Shown piece by piece: positions 42,739 to 51,812 of a stretch of 64,000 nucleotides of DNA. Positions within the stretch are counted from its first letter, which is position 1; each line of letters begins with the position of its first letter. The stretch covers positions 1,364,001 to 1,428,000 of the forward strand of contig NZ_JAFBCB010000001.1 of NCBI RefSeq assembly GCF_016907455.1. Reading direction: 5' to 3'. This DNA is from Brachybacterium muris (GTDB taxonomy: Bacteria > Actinomycetota > Actinomycetes > Actinomycetales > Dermabacteraceae). The position numbers and the translations under genes were made by a program. A model generated the notes under the pieces. It did no database searches, was not told where the DNA came from, and worked only from the letters and a program-made list of their open reading frames with translations.

Positions 42739-44835
42739 TCAGAACACCGTGATGGTAATCGTCGACCCCTTGGCCAGCTCGCTGCCGGCAGCAGCGGACT
42801 GCTCGTAGACCAGGCCGAACACCGGCTCGCCGCGGTCGTGCTGCACGGTCACGGTGAAGCCGGCCGCTTCTAGCTCGGACTTGGCCTGGGCCTCGGGCTT
42901 GCGGAACACGTCCGGCACGGTCGCCATCTCCGGGCCCAGCGAGGTCACGATCCTCACGGTGTCCCCGCGGAACAGGGTGCCGGAGGCCGGGTCCTGGGAG
43001 ATCACCGCGCCGCGGGGGACGGAACCGGAGTGGGCCTGGGCGCTGGTCACCTCGAACCCTGCCGCCTTGAGGGCGGCGCGGGCGCTGTCGCCACCCTTGC
43101 CCCTCTGGTCGGGGACGGTGATCGGCTCGCGCCCCTGTGAGACGACGACATGCACCTCACCGCCGGCGGGGAGCGCCTCGGCGCTCTGGCTCTGGGAGAT
43201 CACCTGTCCCTCGGGGACCGTCTCCGAATAGGCGGGGGCGTCCTCGACCAGCACGAGGTTATGCGCCTCGACCTCGGTGCGCGCGGCCTCCAGCTCCATG
43301 CCCTCCAGGGCGGGGACGGGGAAGGTCTGCTCGCCCTTGGAGACGACCAGCTGCACGTCGGTGCCACGCTTGACCACGGTGCCGGTAGAGGGGGAGGAGC
43401 TGATCACGTGCCCGGCAGGGACGGTGTCGCTGAACTCCTCCTGGGTGCGCGTGGACAGATCGGCCGAGGCGAGTGCTGCTTCGGCATCGGACAGCTGGGT
43501 GCCGGCCAGAACCGGCACGGAACGGTCCCCGCCGGGGCCGGCGGTCGTGTACCAGTCCACACCGGCCCAGCCGCCCACGGCGAGCGCCGCGATCAGGGCC
43601 AGGGTCGCGAGGAATGCGAGCGGGCGGGATCGACGTCGTGTGCCCTGTGGCAGGTGCCTGCCGCGACGGGTGCGCGGCAGGGGCAGGGCGATGCTGCGCG
43701 GGGGGAGCTCGTCACCGTCGCGGCGGCCTGCGGGGTCGTTCCCGGGGTCGGGCTCTGCTGCCGAGGCGCCCTGGTCGGTGTCCCCGTCCTCGGGGGCGTC
43801 GGTGCCCTCGCCGTCCGGCACGGAGGGGAGGTCGGCCAGATCGGCGGCTGCACCGGTGCGCAGGTCGCTCGGGAACGACCGTGCTTCAGCACCGATCTGC
43901 GCCACGGCATCACCCAGCGGCACCGTGAGGCGCGGGATCTCCCCGGTCGAGTCGAGCTCGCGGGCCTCCGGGCGGGCATCCAGGACGCTGGCAGGCAGGG
44001 TGCGCTGGAGCTCCTGCACCGCCCGCAGCAGGTCCTCGGCCGTGGCCGGGCGCTGCTGCACGGTGCGCGCTGCGGCCCAGGTGACCAGCGAGTCCAGTGC
44101 TGGCGGGATCGATGTGGACAGCGACGACGGCGCCGGGATGTCCTCGTGGACGTGCTGGAAGGCGATGTGCACTGGCTGCTCACCGCGGAAGGGCTGAAGA
44201 CCGGTGAGCATCTCGAACACCATGATCCCCAGCGAGTACAGATCGCTGCGCTCGTCGCAGTGACCCCGGGTGACCACTTCGGGGCTGATGTACGCGACCG
44301 TCCCCAGCAGTGTGGCGCTGGCGGAGGAGTGTGCGGTCCCCACCGCCCGGGCCAGTCCGAAGTCGGCGACCTTCACTACGCGCTCGGGATCGATCAGCAC
44401 GTTCTCCGGCTTGATGTCGCGGTGGACGATGCCGGCCTCGTGGGCGGCGGCCAGGGCCTGGAGCACCTGCGCGGTCACGTCGAGGGTCTCCCGCAGCGAG
44501 AGGCCCTCGTCCCGGGACAGGCGCGCGCGCAGGGTCTCACCCTCCACCAGCTCCATCGCCAGGTAGATGCGCTCGCCGTCCTCACCCTGGTCGAACACGC
44601 CCACCACGTTGCGGTGCGCGAGACGAGCGGCGGCGCGGGCCTCCCGCGCGAAGCGTCGACGGAACTCCTCGTCCATCGCCAGGTGGGGGTGCATGATCTT
44701 CAGCGCGACCACGCGGTCCAGTCGCTGGTCGTGCCCGCGATGCACCGTGGCCATCCCGCCGCGCGCGATGAGCTCCTCGACCCGGTAGCGTCCGTCCAGG
44801 AGCAGGTCGAGGCCGGGGGAAGTCGGCGCACTCAC
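42739..44835 (-). CDS. pknL: PASTA-domain serine/threonine protein kinase, PknL-like
   Basis: This 698-residue receptor kinase has a cytoplasmic kinase domain (about 18-280) with the glycine loop RGGMATV, Lys46, HRD (138-140), DFG (158-160) and SPE (184-186). An acidic juxtamembrane linker follows, then one transmembrane helix (about 406-425) and four extracellular PASTA repeats to the end. PASTA domains bind muropeptides or peptidoglycan, suggesting cell-wall sensing. The position between aroG and the Rv2175c homologue identifies it as the PknL orthologue, although the M. tuberculosis PknL lacks such PASTA repeats. TACAGT lies six bases before the GTG, so the message is probably leaderless. 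Confidence 0.92.
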   Translation of the reverse strand: MSAPTSPGLDLLLDGRYRVEELIARGGMATVHRGHDQRLDRVVALKIMHPHLAMDEEFRRRFAREARAAARLAHRNVVGVFDQGEDGERIYLAMELVEGETLRARLSRDEGLSLRETLDVTAQVLQALAAAHEAGIVHRDIKPENVLIDPERVVKVADFGLARAVGTAHSSASATLLGTVAYISPEVVTRGHCDERSDLYSLGIMVFEMLTGLQPFRGEQPVHIAFQHVHEDIPAPSSLSTSIPPALDSLVTWAAARTVQQRPATAEDLLRAVQELQRTLPASVLDARPEARELDSTGEIPRLTVPLGDAVAQIGAEARSFPSDLRTGAAADLADLPSVPDGEGTDAPEDGDTDQGASAAEPDPGNDPAGRRDGDELPPRSIALPLPRTRRGRHLPQGTRRRSRPLAFLATLALIAALAVGGWAGVDWYTTAGPGGDRSVPVLAGTQLSDAEAALASADLSTRTQEEFSDTVPAGHVISSSPSTGTVVKRGTDVQLVVSKGEQTFPVPALEGMELEAARTEVEAHNLVLVEDAPAYSETVPEGQVISQSQSAEALPAGGEVHVVVSQGREPITVPDQRGKGGDSARAALKAAGFEVTSAQAHSGSVPRGAVISQDPASGTLFRGDTVRIVTSLGPEMATVPDVFRKPEAQAKSELEAAGFTVTVQHDRGEPVFGLVYEQSAAAGSELAKGSTITITVF

Positions 44836-44841
44836 GTTGTC

Positions 44842-44847
44842 ACTGTA
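44842..44847 (-). promoter_or_regulatory. -10 box of pknL, leaderless
   Basis: TACAGT on the minus strand ends six bases before the GTG at 44835. The 153-bp region to the divergent Rv2175c-like gene is shared. Confidence 0.55.
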
Positions 44848-44988
44848 GGTCGGGGCGATGTGGTATTCGCGCAACGACACACGACACACCCGTCACCGGG
44901 CTCTGTGCACGCGAGGGAGGACACACCGGCGGTGGCGACGACCATGATCGATCGCGCTCGGCCCGGTGGACGTGGCACCCTGGTGGGC

Positions 44989-45342
44989 GTGAACGAGCTC
45001 GATGACCTGATCCCCTCCTGGCTGACCCTTCCCGACGTGGCCCGCGTCCTGGACGTCGAGGTGTCCCGTGTGCGACGCCTGATCGACGAGGGGGAGCTGG
45101 TGGCCGTGCGCCGCGGCGACCCCGTGGTGCGCTCGGTCCCCGCGGACCTGCTGCTCGACGGCGACATCGCCCCTCACCTGGGTGGCACCATCACGGTGCT
45201 GCGCGACGGCGGGTTCGAGGACGAGGAGCTGCTGCGCTGGCTGTTCACCGAGGACGAGACGCTCCCTGGCCGTCCCATCGACCACTTGCGCCGCGGTCAG
45301 CGCGGCGAGGTACGTCGCCGCGCGCAGGCCCTGGCCTTCTGA
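44989..45342 (+). CDS. Rv2175c-family winged/HTH DNA-binding protein
   Basis: This 117-residue protein has a MerR/excisionase-like helix-turn-helix, LTLPDVARVLDVEVSRVRRLIDEGEL, in the first 40 residues. The C-terminal half is typical of M. tuberculosis Rv2175c, including TVLRDGGFEDEELLRWLF and EVRRRAQALAF. In M. tuberculosis this protein is a DNA-binding substrate of PknL, which is encoded next door here as well, so the kinase-substrate pair is probably conserved. The start is uncertain: GTG 44989 has CACCCT seven bases upstream (leaderless), while ATG 44944 would add 15 residues. Confidence 0.85.
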   Translation: MNELDDLIPSWLTLPDVARVLDVEVSRVRRLIDEGELVAVRRGDPVVRSVPADLLLDGDIAPHLGGTITVLRDGGFEDEELLRWLFTEDETLPGRPIDHLRRGQRGEVRRRAQALAF

Positions 45343-45355
45343 CCCTGCGCTGATC

Positions 45356-46531
45356 TCAGGCGGGCAGGGAGGCGGTGTCGGTCGCCTGCACTGCGAGCGC
45401 GGACAGACCCGCCCTACCGAGCTTCCCGAGCTCCGTGGCCCCCGCCAGCAGGTCCTGCGCTGCCTGGGCGCGGGCGGCGACGTCGCGTGAGACCGAGGCC
45501 ACCGCACCGGTGCTGACCATCAGCTCGTGCACGGCGTGGACGTCGGCGAGGTTCGCCGAGGGCACCCCGACGGTGCGCTGCAGAAGGGCGATGCCGGTTT
45601 CGTCGGCCTCGGCCACGGTGCGTGCCAGCAGGACGGTGCGCTTGCCCTCGATGATGTCGCCGCCGGTGGGCTTGCCGGTGTGGTCCTCATCGCCCACCAC
45701 GCTGAGCAGGTCGTCACGCAGCTGGAAGGCGGTGCCCACCTCGATCGCCCAGCGGGACAGCAGGTCCAGCGCGGCGTCGTCCGCGCCCATCAGCGCGGCC
45801 CCGATCCGCACCGGACGCAGAACGGTGTAGGGGACTGTCTTCCAGCGGATCACCTGGAGGGCGGCGGCCTCCTCCGGGGTCGTCCCGCTCTCCACAGCGC
45901 CTTCGCCGAGGCTGCGTGCGCCGTCCGGTCCCAGGCCACCAGCCTGGTGCAGAATGTCCAGGTACTGCCCGCACATCACCTCGGTGCGCAGGGCATCGAA
46001 CTCGGCCCGCGAACGGCGGGCCGCGGCCCCTTCCCCCAGCCCCTCGGAGAACAGCTGCTCGGCCCAGCTGAGGGTCAGGTCTCCCAGTACGATCGCGACG
46101 GCCACCCCGAAGTCGTCCGAGGAGCCGGACATCCCTCGCTCCCGGTGGTCCGTGGCCTGCTCGACATGGAGGGCGGGGCGGCCGCGTCGGGTGGGGGAGT
46201 GGTCGATGACGTCGTCGTGCATGAGGGCGGCGGCCTGTACCAGTTCGATGGCGGCGCCGCATCGGGCGAGGGCGCTGATCTGTGCGTCATCGGGGGCACC
46301 GTCCTGTGCTGCCAGTCCGCCGAAGAAGCAGAACCGCGGTCGCAGCAGCTTGCCTCCGTCCAGGTATCGCTCCAGCGAGTCCATGAGCGTCAGAGCCTCG
46401 GGTGCGATGCGTCCCAGCTCCACGCGGCGCTCCGCGATCAGCCGTCGATGGACGGACGCCACCTCCTGGACCAGGCGACGGTCCAGCTCCTGCAGGTCGG
46501 TGGGGGAGCCGGGGGCGGCATCAACGGGCAT
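45356..46531 (-). CDS. Polyprenyl (geranylgeranyl/farnesyl) diphosphate synthase, IdsA-like
   Basis: This 391-residue trans-prenyltransferase chains isopentenyl diphosphate units for menaquinone or carotenoid precursors. The first aspartate-rich motif is DDVID (106-110) after LMH; the second region is QLRDDLLSVVGD (269-280), where the last Asp of DDxxD is Ser. GKPTGGDIIEGKRT follows, as in actinobacterial IdsA proteins. The ATG at 46531 has AAGGA upstream. Position beside pknL and the Rv2175c homologue matches idsA2 of M. tuberculosis. Chain length cannot be predicted with confidence. Confidence 0.88.
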   Translation of the reverse strand: MPVDAAPGSPTDLQELDRRLVQEVASVHRRLIAERRVELGRIAPEALTLMDSLERYLDGGKLLRPRFCFFGGLAAQDGAPDDAQISALARCGAAIELVQAAALMHDDVIDHSPTRRGRPALHVEQATDHRERGMSGSSDDFGVAVAIVLGDLTLSWAEQLFSEGLGEGAAARRSRAEFDALRTEVMCGQYLDILHQAGGLGPDGARSLGEGAVESGTTPEEAAALQVIRWKTVPYTVLRPVRIGAALMGADDAALDLLSRWAIEVGTAFQLRDDLLSVVGDEDHTGKPTGGDIIEGKRTVLLARTVAEADETGIALLQRTVGVPSANLADVHAVHELMVSTGAVASVSRDVAARAQAAQDLLAGATELGKLGRAGLSALAVQATDTASLPA

Positions 46532-46671
46532 GGGAGTCCTTCCTTCGCTGTCCCCCGATCCTGTCATGGGGAGGCTGGACGTCGCGCACGAGGTTCCTCC
46601 CCAGTGCAAGGTCATCCCCAGGATCCCGATGGCAATGGCGTCCGGGTGCCGGTGGAACGGAGGCTCGGACC

Positions 46672-47838
46672 ATGACGACCGACACCACCCCTACCCCCGA
46701 GGACCAGCGGATCATCCGCGCCGACCAACCTGCCGAGATCCTGGCCGCCGCCCGTGTCGCCTTCGGCACCGTCCCCCGTGACCGCCTGCTGCTGGTGGGC
46801 CACAGCGGCCACCACACGCGCCCGGTGCTCACCAGTTCCCCGCTGACCGAACTGGTGGCGGAATCCGGCCGGGAGCATTTGGAGCACCACCTGTCACTGA
46901 TGCGGGAGAAGGGATGCACCGCGGCGCTGGCCATGGTGGTCCTGCGGGACGGCTCCGAGCACGTCGACCCGATCGAGCTGGAGGACTGGGAGCGCGTGGG
47001 TGCGGCCCTGCTCCTGGACACCGCTCACCACTTGCTCCCGGACCCCTTCGACCTGTACCCGCTGTGGGTGCTGGGCGCAGGGACGGCGCGCCAGGTGGTG
47101 CTGGAGCACGACGAGGTGGGTGACGGCATGAGCCTGTGGGTCTCACCGGTCCAGCAGCTCGAGCCCTTCGACCACACCCGGGCCGCCATGGACGCGGTGC
47201 TCGAAGGGCGCAGTGTGCGCCCCGACCTGCCCGGCAGGGAGGTCCTGGCCGAGGTGGGCCGCAGGCTGAGGCTGGCTCCCGTGGCAGCGAGCCCTGCGGA
47301 CACCTCCGATCTGCTGACGCGAACACGGGCCGCACTGTCCCGCATTGGTGCCCGCCGCGCGGGTTCCACCGGGAGTGACGAGCAGTTCATGACGGACTGT
47401 GAACAGGTCTCCACGATGCTCTCCGCACTCGCCATCGACGCCGTCCACTGGGAGCTGCTGGCCATGTGCGTCGATCACGGATCACCGACGCCGGTGGACA
47501 GGGAGATGCTGCTCCAGGAGCTCACCTCCGACCCGACCCGCCGCCCCCACGAGGACGTCTGTGCAGGTGGGGGCATCTATTCGGACCTGCTGCTGCTGAG
47601 GGAAGCGGCCGCGGCCGCGATGCACCTGGGGCACCCCGCGGGGGCGGCGTCGGCCGCTTCGGCCTGGCGCGGCCTCACTGCCGTCCTGGCGCTGCTGGCG
47701 TGGTGGAACCACCGCTTCTCGGGAGCGGGGGAGATGGTCGACGATCTGCTGCGGCACGATCCGTCCTCCACTCTGGCACCCTTGCTCGAAACCATGATCG
47801 ACACCCCGATCTTCCCGGCCTGGTGGCCGGAAGCCTGA
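46672..47838 (+). CDS. DUF4192 domain protein
   Basis: This 388-residue soluble protein begins with the DUF4192 hallmark RIIRADQPAEILAAARVAFG.VPRDRLLLVG. It ends with the family pattern LLAWWNHRFSGAGEMVDDLLRHDPSSTLAPLLETM. DUF4192 proteins are widespread in actinobacteria and have no assigned function. The ATG follows CGGAGG at about nine bases. It is divergent from idsA and lies 25 bases upstream of metX, with which it may be cotranscribed. Confidence 0.85.
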   Translation: MTTDTTPTPEDQRIIRADQPAEILAAARVAFGTVPRDRLLLVGHSGHHTRPVLTSSPLTELVAESGREHLEHHLSLMREKGCTAALAMVVLRDGSEHVDPIELEDWERVGAALLLDTAHHLLPDPFDLYPLWVLGAGTARQVVLEHDEVGDGMSLWVSPVQQLEPFDHTRAAMDAVLEGRSVRPDLPGREVLAEVGRRLRLAPVAASPADTSDLLTRTRAALSRIGARRAGSTGSDEQFMTDCEQVSTMLSALAIDAVHWELLAMCVDHGSPTPVDREMLLQELTSDPTRRPHEDVCAGGGIYSDLLLLREAAAAAMHLGHPAGAASAASAWRGLTAVLALLAWWNHRFSGAGEMVDDLLRHDPSSTLAPLLETMIDTPIFPAWWPEA

Positions 47839-47863
47839 GCGTCCACGGGAGGAGCTCTCCACG

Positions 47864-49060
47864 ATGACCGCCTCCAGCACCATCCCCGTCGTCGCCGAGC
47901 ACCGGGCTCCCGCAGGGCCCGGTCCCGGCCCCGATGCGGCACCGATGCCCGTCAGCGGGGCCTGGCGGCCCGAGGACGGGCCGGGCGGCCGGCACTTCGC
48001 CTCCCTGGGCGCGCTGCGGCTGGAGAGCGGCGCGGTCATCGAGGACGTGCAGATGGCGTACGAGACCTGGGGGACCCTCGATACCGACGGCGGGAACGCG
48101 GTCCTGGTGCTGCACGCCCTGACCGGCGACTCCCATGTGCGGGGCCCCGCCGGGGAAGGCCACGCCAGCGCCGGCTGGTGGGAGCAGATGGTGGGCCCTG
48201 GATGCCCGATCGACACCGACCGCTGGTTCGTGATTGCCCCGAACGTCCTGGGGGGATGCCAGGGCACCACCGGGCCCAGCTCCACCGCGCCCGACGGACT
48301 GCCCTGGGGCTCCCGGTTCCCCCGGGTGACCGTGCGCGACCAGGTCGCCGCCGAGCGGGCGCTGCGCGAGCAGCTGGGCATCGAAAGGTGGGCACTGGTG
48401 ATTGGCGGCTCCATGGGAGGGATGCGCGCGGTCGAATGGGCCGCCACCCACCCCGCGGAGGTGCAGCGCCTGGCCGTGATCGCCAGTGCTGCCCGTGCCA
48501 GTGCTGATCAGATCGCCTGGAACAGCGCCCAGACAGCCGCAATCGAATCGGATCCCGGCTTCCACGACGGCGACTACTACCACCTGCCCCCCGGGCAGGG
48601 TCCGCACCGCGGACTGGGCATCGCGCGGCGCATCGCCCACACCACCTACCGCACAGCCGAGGAGCTCGAGACCAGGTTCGCCAATCGTCCCCAGGGGCAC
48701 GAGAACCCCCTGGACGGGCACGGACGCCACCAGGTCACCAGCTACCTCGACCACCACGCCACCAAGCTGGCGCGCCGCTTCGACGCGAACTCCTACCTGA
48801 CCCTGGTGCGATCCATGAACACCCATGACGTGGGCCGGGACCGCGGCGGCCTCGAGGCGGCGCTCGCCGGAGTGCGCGCCCGCACCCTGGTCGTGGCGAT
48901 CACCTCGGACCGGCTGTTCCCCGAACCCCTGGTGGCCGAGACCGCACAGCACATCCCCGGTGCCGTGCTGCAGCGGGCCACCTCACCGATCGGTCACGAC
49001 GCGTTCCTTCTGGCACACCCGGGCCTGGACCGGTGGATCGGTGATCTGCTGGCCCGTTAG
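47864..49060 (+). CDS. metX: Homoserine O-acetyltransferase
   Basis: This 398-residue alpha/beta-hydrolase-fold enzyme acetylates (or succinylates) homoserine in methionine synthesis. The nucleophile is Ser183 in GGSMGG, with Asp in TSDRLFPE and His in IGHDAF completing the triad. WWEQMVGPG and NVLGGCQGTTGPSS are typical family segments. The first 35 residues are a variable Pro/Ala-rich extension. GGAGGAG lies about ten bases before the ATG. No metY or metB gene is adjacent. The 25-base leader is too short for a riboswitch. Confidence 0.93.
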   Translation: MTASSTIPVVAEHRAPAGPGPGPDAAPMPVSGAWRPEDGPGGRHFASLGALRLESGAVIEDVQMAYETWGTLDTDGGNAVLVLHALTGDSHVRGPAGEGHASAGWWEQMVGPGCPIDTDRWFVIAPNVLGGCQGTTGPSSTAPDGLPWGSRFPRVTVRDQVAAERALREQLGIERWALVIGGSMGGMRAVEWAATHPAEVQRLAVIASAARASADQIAWNSAQTAAIESDPGFHDGDYYHLPPGQGPHRGLGIARRIAHTTYRTAEELETRFANRPQGHENPLDGHGRHQVTSYLDHHATKLARRFDANSYLTLVRSMNTHDVGRDRGGLEAALAGVRARTLVVAITSDRLFPEPLVAETAQHIPGAVLQRATSPIGHDAFLLAHPGLDRWIGDLLAR

Positions 49061-49117
49061 TCTGGCCCGATACGTCTAAGCCGTGCGTGCGAGCCACCAC
49101 GGTCGGGAGGGGTCAGC

Positions 49118-49510
49118 ATGACCGTCGTCGTCGGGTACTCACCGTCCGGACAGGGCAGGGCAGCCCTGCACGCCGCCATCAGGCACGCGGTACGGGTGGG
49201 CGAGGACGTGGTGGTCGCATCCCACCTGTACAACGATCCCGACTCCGGTCCTGCCGTGGCCTCCGAGCAGGTCGTCCTGAAGGACTGCCGCTCGGTGGAG
49301 GGGGCGCTGCCCGAGATCACGGTGCGCAGCTGCGACCAGCGTGATGTGGGGGAGTTCCTGCTGGACCTCGCCGGAGAGCTCGATGCCTCCCTGGTGGTGA
49401 TCGGGCTGCGCCGCAAGTCGCCGATCGGCAAGCTGAACCTCGGTGCCTCCGCCCGCCGCGTGGTGCTGGGAGCGGCGTGCCCCGTGCTCGCGGTCAAGGA
49501 CGAATCCTGA
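49118..49510 (+). CDS. Universal stress protein, UspA family
   Basis: This 130-residue single-domain protein has the nucleotide-binding alpha/beta fold. It has the N-terminal strand VVVGYSPSGQGRAAL and the C-terminal ATP-binding signature G-2x-G-9x-G-like GLRRKSPIGKLNLGASARRVV, followed by ACPVLAVK. Such proteins bind ATP and help cells survive growth arrest or stress, but the specific role is unknown. GGGAGGGG precedes the ATG at a good distance. It lies just upstream of sigA, in the same direction. Confidence 0.9.
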   Translation: MTVVVGYSPSGQGRAALHAAIRHAVRVGEDVVVASHLYNDPDSGPAVASEQVVLKDCRSVEGALPEITVRSCDQRDVGEFLLDLAGELDASLVVIGLRRKSPIGKLNLGASARRVVLGAACPVLAVKDES

Positions 49511-49526
49511 CGTCCTGCCCACGGTC

Positions 49527-49557
49527 GGGAATAAGCCCGTTCACAGGGCGTTATACT
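49527..49557 (+). promoter_or_regulatory. sigA promoter region: SigA-type -10 overlapping a SigR/SigH-like promoter
   Basis: TATACT at 49552-49557 is a strong vegetative -10 box. In the same place, GGGAAT (49527-49532) and GTT (49550-49552), 17 bases apart, resemble a SigR/SigH promoter, one base short of the usual spacing. Streptomyces hrdB is known to have a SigR-dependent second promoter, so a stress-induced sigA start is plausible. The leader to the GTG is about 150 bases. Confidence 0.5.
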
Positions 49558-49713
49558 TCCAAGGCTTGACGGCATCGTGCCTTCGTGCGCCGCGAAACCG
49601 GGGAGGGAACCGGGAACGCGGCCCGGGTGCGGCATCCGCAGGCCGCGCCAAGACGACTGTTCGCCCGAGCTGACCGGTGCACCACCTGGTGTGCCATCGG
49701 AAGAAGGAACTCT

Positions 49714-51141
49714 GTGACCTCCTCCAAGACCGCTGATACCTCGATCGACGAGACCGAGAAGAAGACGCAGACGACGCGTACCCGGAAGCCCGCGGCGGCG
49801 GCTGGTGGCAGCCCCGCCAAGAAGACGACCACTGCGTCGAAGACCACCACCGCGGCGAAGAAGAAGGCGGCCGAGGCGAAGGCCGCCGCAGCCGATGAGT
49901 CGACCTCCGCCGCGTCCGACGACGCGACCGACGTCGAGGAGACCACGGCGACCACGAAGAAGGCCCCCGCGAAGAAGGCTCCGGCCAAGAAGGCTCCCGC
50001 GAAGCGCCAGACCGCGGCGCAGAAGAAGGCCGCCGCCGCCAAGGACGAAGCGGACGAGAAGGCCGAGACCGAGGAGTCGGCGGCCGAGGGCGAGACCGAG
50101 GAGGCAGAGACCGAGAAGAAGTCCGGCGACGACAAGGCCGTCGAGGAGTCCGGCGGTTTCGTGTTCTCCGCCGCGGACGACGACTCCCCGGCCCAGCAGG
50201 TCGTCACTGCCGGGGCCACGGCCGACCCCGTCAAGGACTACCTCAAGCAGATCGGCAAGGTCGCGCTGCTGAACGCCGCGCAGGAGGTCGAGCTGGCCGA
50301 GCGCATCGAGGCCGGCCTGTACGCCGAGCAGAAGCTCAAGAACGACGAGTCCCTGCACACCAAGGACGGCAAGCTCTCCAAAGCCGGCCGCGAGATGACG
50401 ATGATCGCCCAGGACGGGCGCGCCGCCAAGGACCACCTGCTGGAGGCGAACCTGCGCCTGGTGGTGTCCCTGGCCAAGCGCTACACCGGCCGCGGCATGC
50501 TGTTCCTGGACCTGATCCAGGAGGGCAACCTGGGCCTGATCCGTGCGGTCGAGAAGTTCGACTACACCAAGGGCTACAAGTTCTCCACCTACGCCACCTG
50601 GTGGATCCGCCAGGCCATCACCCGCGCCATGGCCGACCAGGCCCGCACCATCCGCATCCCCGTGCACATGGTCGAGGTCATCAACAAGCTCGCCCGCGTG
50701 CAGCGGCAGATGCTGCAGGACCTGGGGCGCGAGCCCACTCCGGAGGAGCTCGCCAAGGAGCTCGACATGACCCCCGAGAAGGTCGTGGAGGTGCAGAAGT
50801 ACGGGCGTGAGCCGATCTCCCTGCATACCCCGCTCGGTGAGGACGGCGACAGCGAGTTCGGTGACCTGATCGAGGACTCCGAGGCCGTGGTGCCCGCGGA
50901 CGCCGTGAGCTTCACCCTGCTGCAGGAGCAGCTGCACTCCGTGCTGGACACCCTCTCCGAGCGTGAGGCCGGCGTGGTCTCGATGCGCTTCGGCCTCGAG
51001 GACGGCCAGCCCAAGACCCTCGACGAGATCGGCAAGGTCTATGGCGTGACCCGTGAGCGGATCCGCCAGATCGAGTCCAAGACCATGTCGAAGCTGCGCC
51101 ACCCCTCGCGCTCCCAGGTCCTGCGGGACTACCTCGACTGA
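49714..51141 (+). CDS. sigA: Principal RNA polymerase sigma factor SigA/RpoD (HrdB type)
   Basis: This 475-residue primary sigma factor directs housekeeping transcription. The first 160 residues or so are a Lys/Ala/Glu-rich low-complexity extension with [17 protein letters not shown]-type repeats. Region 1.2 starts at [11 protein letters not shown]. Region 2 holds [25 protein letters not shown] and [13 protein letters not shown], region 3 holds RIPVHMVE, and region 4.2 holds [28 protein letters not shown] precedes the GTG at 49714. It ends before a very stable hairpin. All regions are complete. Confidence 0.96.
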   Translation: MTSSKTADTSIDETEKKTQTTRTRKPAAAAGGSPAKKTTTASKTTTAAKKKAAEAKAAAADESTSAASDDATDVEETTATTKKAPAKKAPAKKAPAKRQTAAQKKAAAAKDEADEKAETEESAAEGETEEAETEKKSGDDKAVEESGGFVFSAADDDSPAQQVVTAGATADPVKDYLKQIGKVALLNAAQEVELAERIEAGLYAEQKLKNDESLHTKDGKLSKAGREMTMIAQDGRAAKDHLLEANLRLVVSLAKRYTGRGMLFLDLIQEGNLGLIRAVEKFDYTKGYKFSTYATWWIRQAITRAMADQARTIRIPVHMVEVINKLARVQRQMLQDLGREPTPEELAKELDMTPEKVVEVQKYGREPISLHTPLGEDGDSEFGDLIEDSEAVVPADAVSFTLLQEQLHSVLDTLSEREAGVVSMRFGLEDGQPKTLDEIGKVYGVTRERIRQIESKTMSKLRHPSRSQVLRDYLD

Positions 51142-51162
51142 GCGCGACCTCACTGGATCTCA

Positions 51163-51205
51163 CCGGCGGCGCCGGGACCCCTGCAACGGGGCCCGGCGCC
51201 GCCGG
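51163..51205 (+). terminator. sigA terminator hairpin abutting the next gene
   Basis: A perfect 14-bp stem (51163-51176 with 51192-51205) surrounds a 15-base loop. The GNAT gene GTG begins two bases after it, so the hairpin may also attenuate read-through into that gene. Confidence 0.75.
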
Positions 51206-51206
51206 T

Positions 51207-51716
51207 GTGCGCGTGGTGCGTGTGACGGAGGACGACTGGGAGTCCCACCGCGACCTGCGGCTGGACATGCTGCGCGATGCGCCGCGTGCGTTCTGGGCGA
51301 AGCTTGCCGAGGTGGAGGAGCGCACCGAGCAGCAGTGGCGTCAGGAGATCCGCGGCCCCCGCATCCACCTGCAGGCCCGACGCGGGGAGCAGGTGCTGGG
51401 AAGTCTCGCCGTGCTGCCGCAGGGGTACACCGACGAGCACGTGATCGGGGAGGACCAGGCCATCCTCGTCTCCCTGTGGGTGCGACCGGAGGCCCGCGGC
51501 ACCGGTACCTCCCGCGCTCTGTTCCGGGCCGCCGCGCGGGTAGCGCTGGACCTGGGTCGCCCTCACCTGCTGCTGGAGGTCGACGACGCCGGCCACGCCG
51601 CACGCCGCCTCTATGCCCGCCTGGGCTTCACCGAGACCGGCACCCGGCATCCTCGCGAGGCCACCGGTGGTGAGTGGATCGAGTACGAGGCCCGCGCCGA
51701 GACGCTGTTGGCATAG
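51207..51716 (+). CDS. GNAT family N-acetyltransferase
   Basis: This 169-residue acetyltransferase has the four GNAT motifs: an N-terminal DDWESHRDLRLDML, a central VSLWVRPEARGTGTSRALF with the acetyl-CoA loop (ARGTGTS, an RxxGxG/A variant), and a late ARRLYARLGFTETG. The substrate is unknown. The start is uncertain: several GTG codons follow one another from 51207, and the frame stays open upstream across the sigA terminator. There is no room for a separate promoter, so expression probably depends on sigA read-through or on a promoter inside sigA. Confidence 0.8.
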   Translation: MRVVRVTEDDWESHRDLRLDMLRDAPRAFWAKLAEVEERTEQQWRQEIRGPRIHLQARRGEQVLGSLAVLPQGYTDEHVIGEDQAILVSLWVRPEARGTGTSRALFRAAARVALDLGRPHLLLEVDDAGHAARRLYARLGFTETGTRHPREATGGEWIEYEARAETLLA

Positions 51717-51746
51717 CGGCACCGACGAGGATCCTCACCACGACGA

Positions 51747-51781
51747 AGGACCCCGCACCGCCGATGGCGATGCGGGGTCCT
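51747..51781. terminator. Terminator between the GNAT and DUF7455 genes
   Basis: AGGACCCCGCA (51747-51757) pairs perfectly with TGCGGGGTCCT (51771-51781) between convergent genes. Confidence 0.78.
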
Positions 51782-51812
51782 GGACGTCAGTGGGTCGAGC
51801 CCTGGTGCGGGA

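Noticed and set aside
47839-47863. A SAM riboswitch before metX
   Set aside because: The gap to the upstream gene is only 25 bases.
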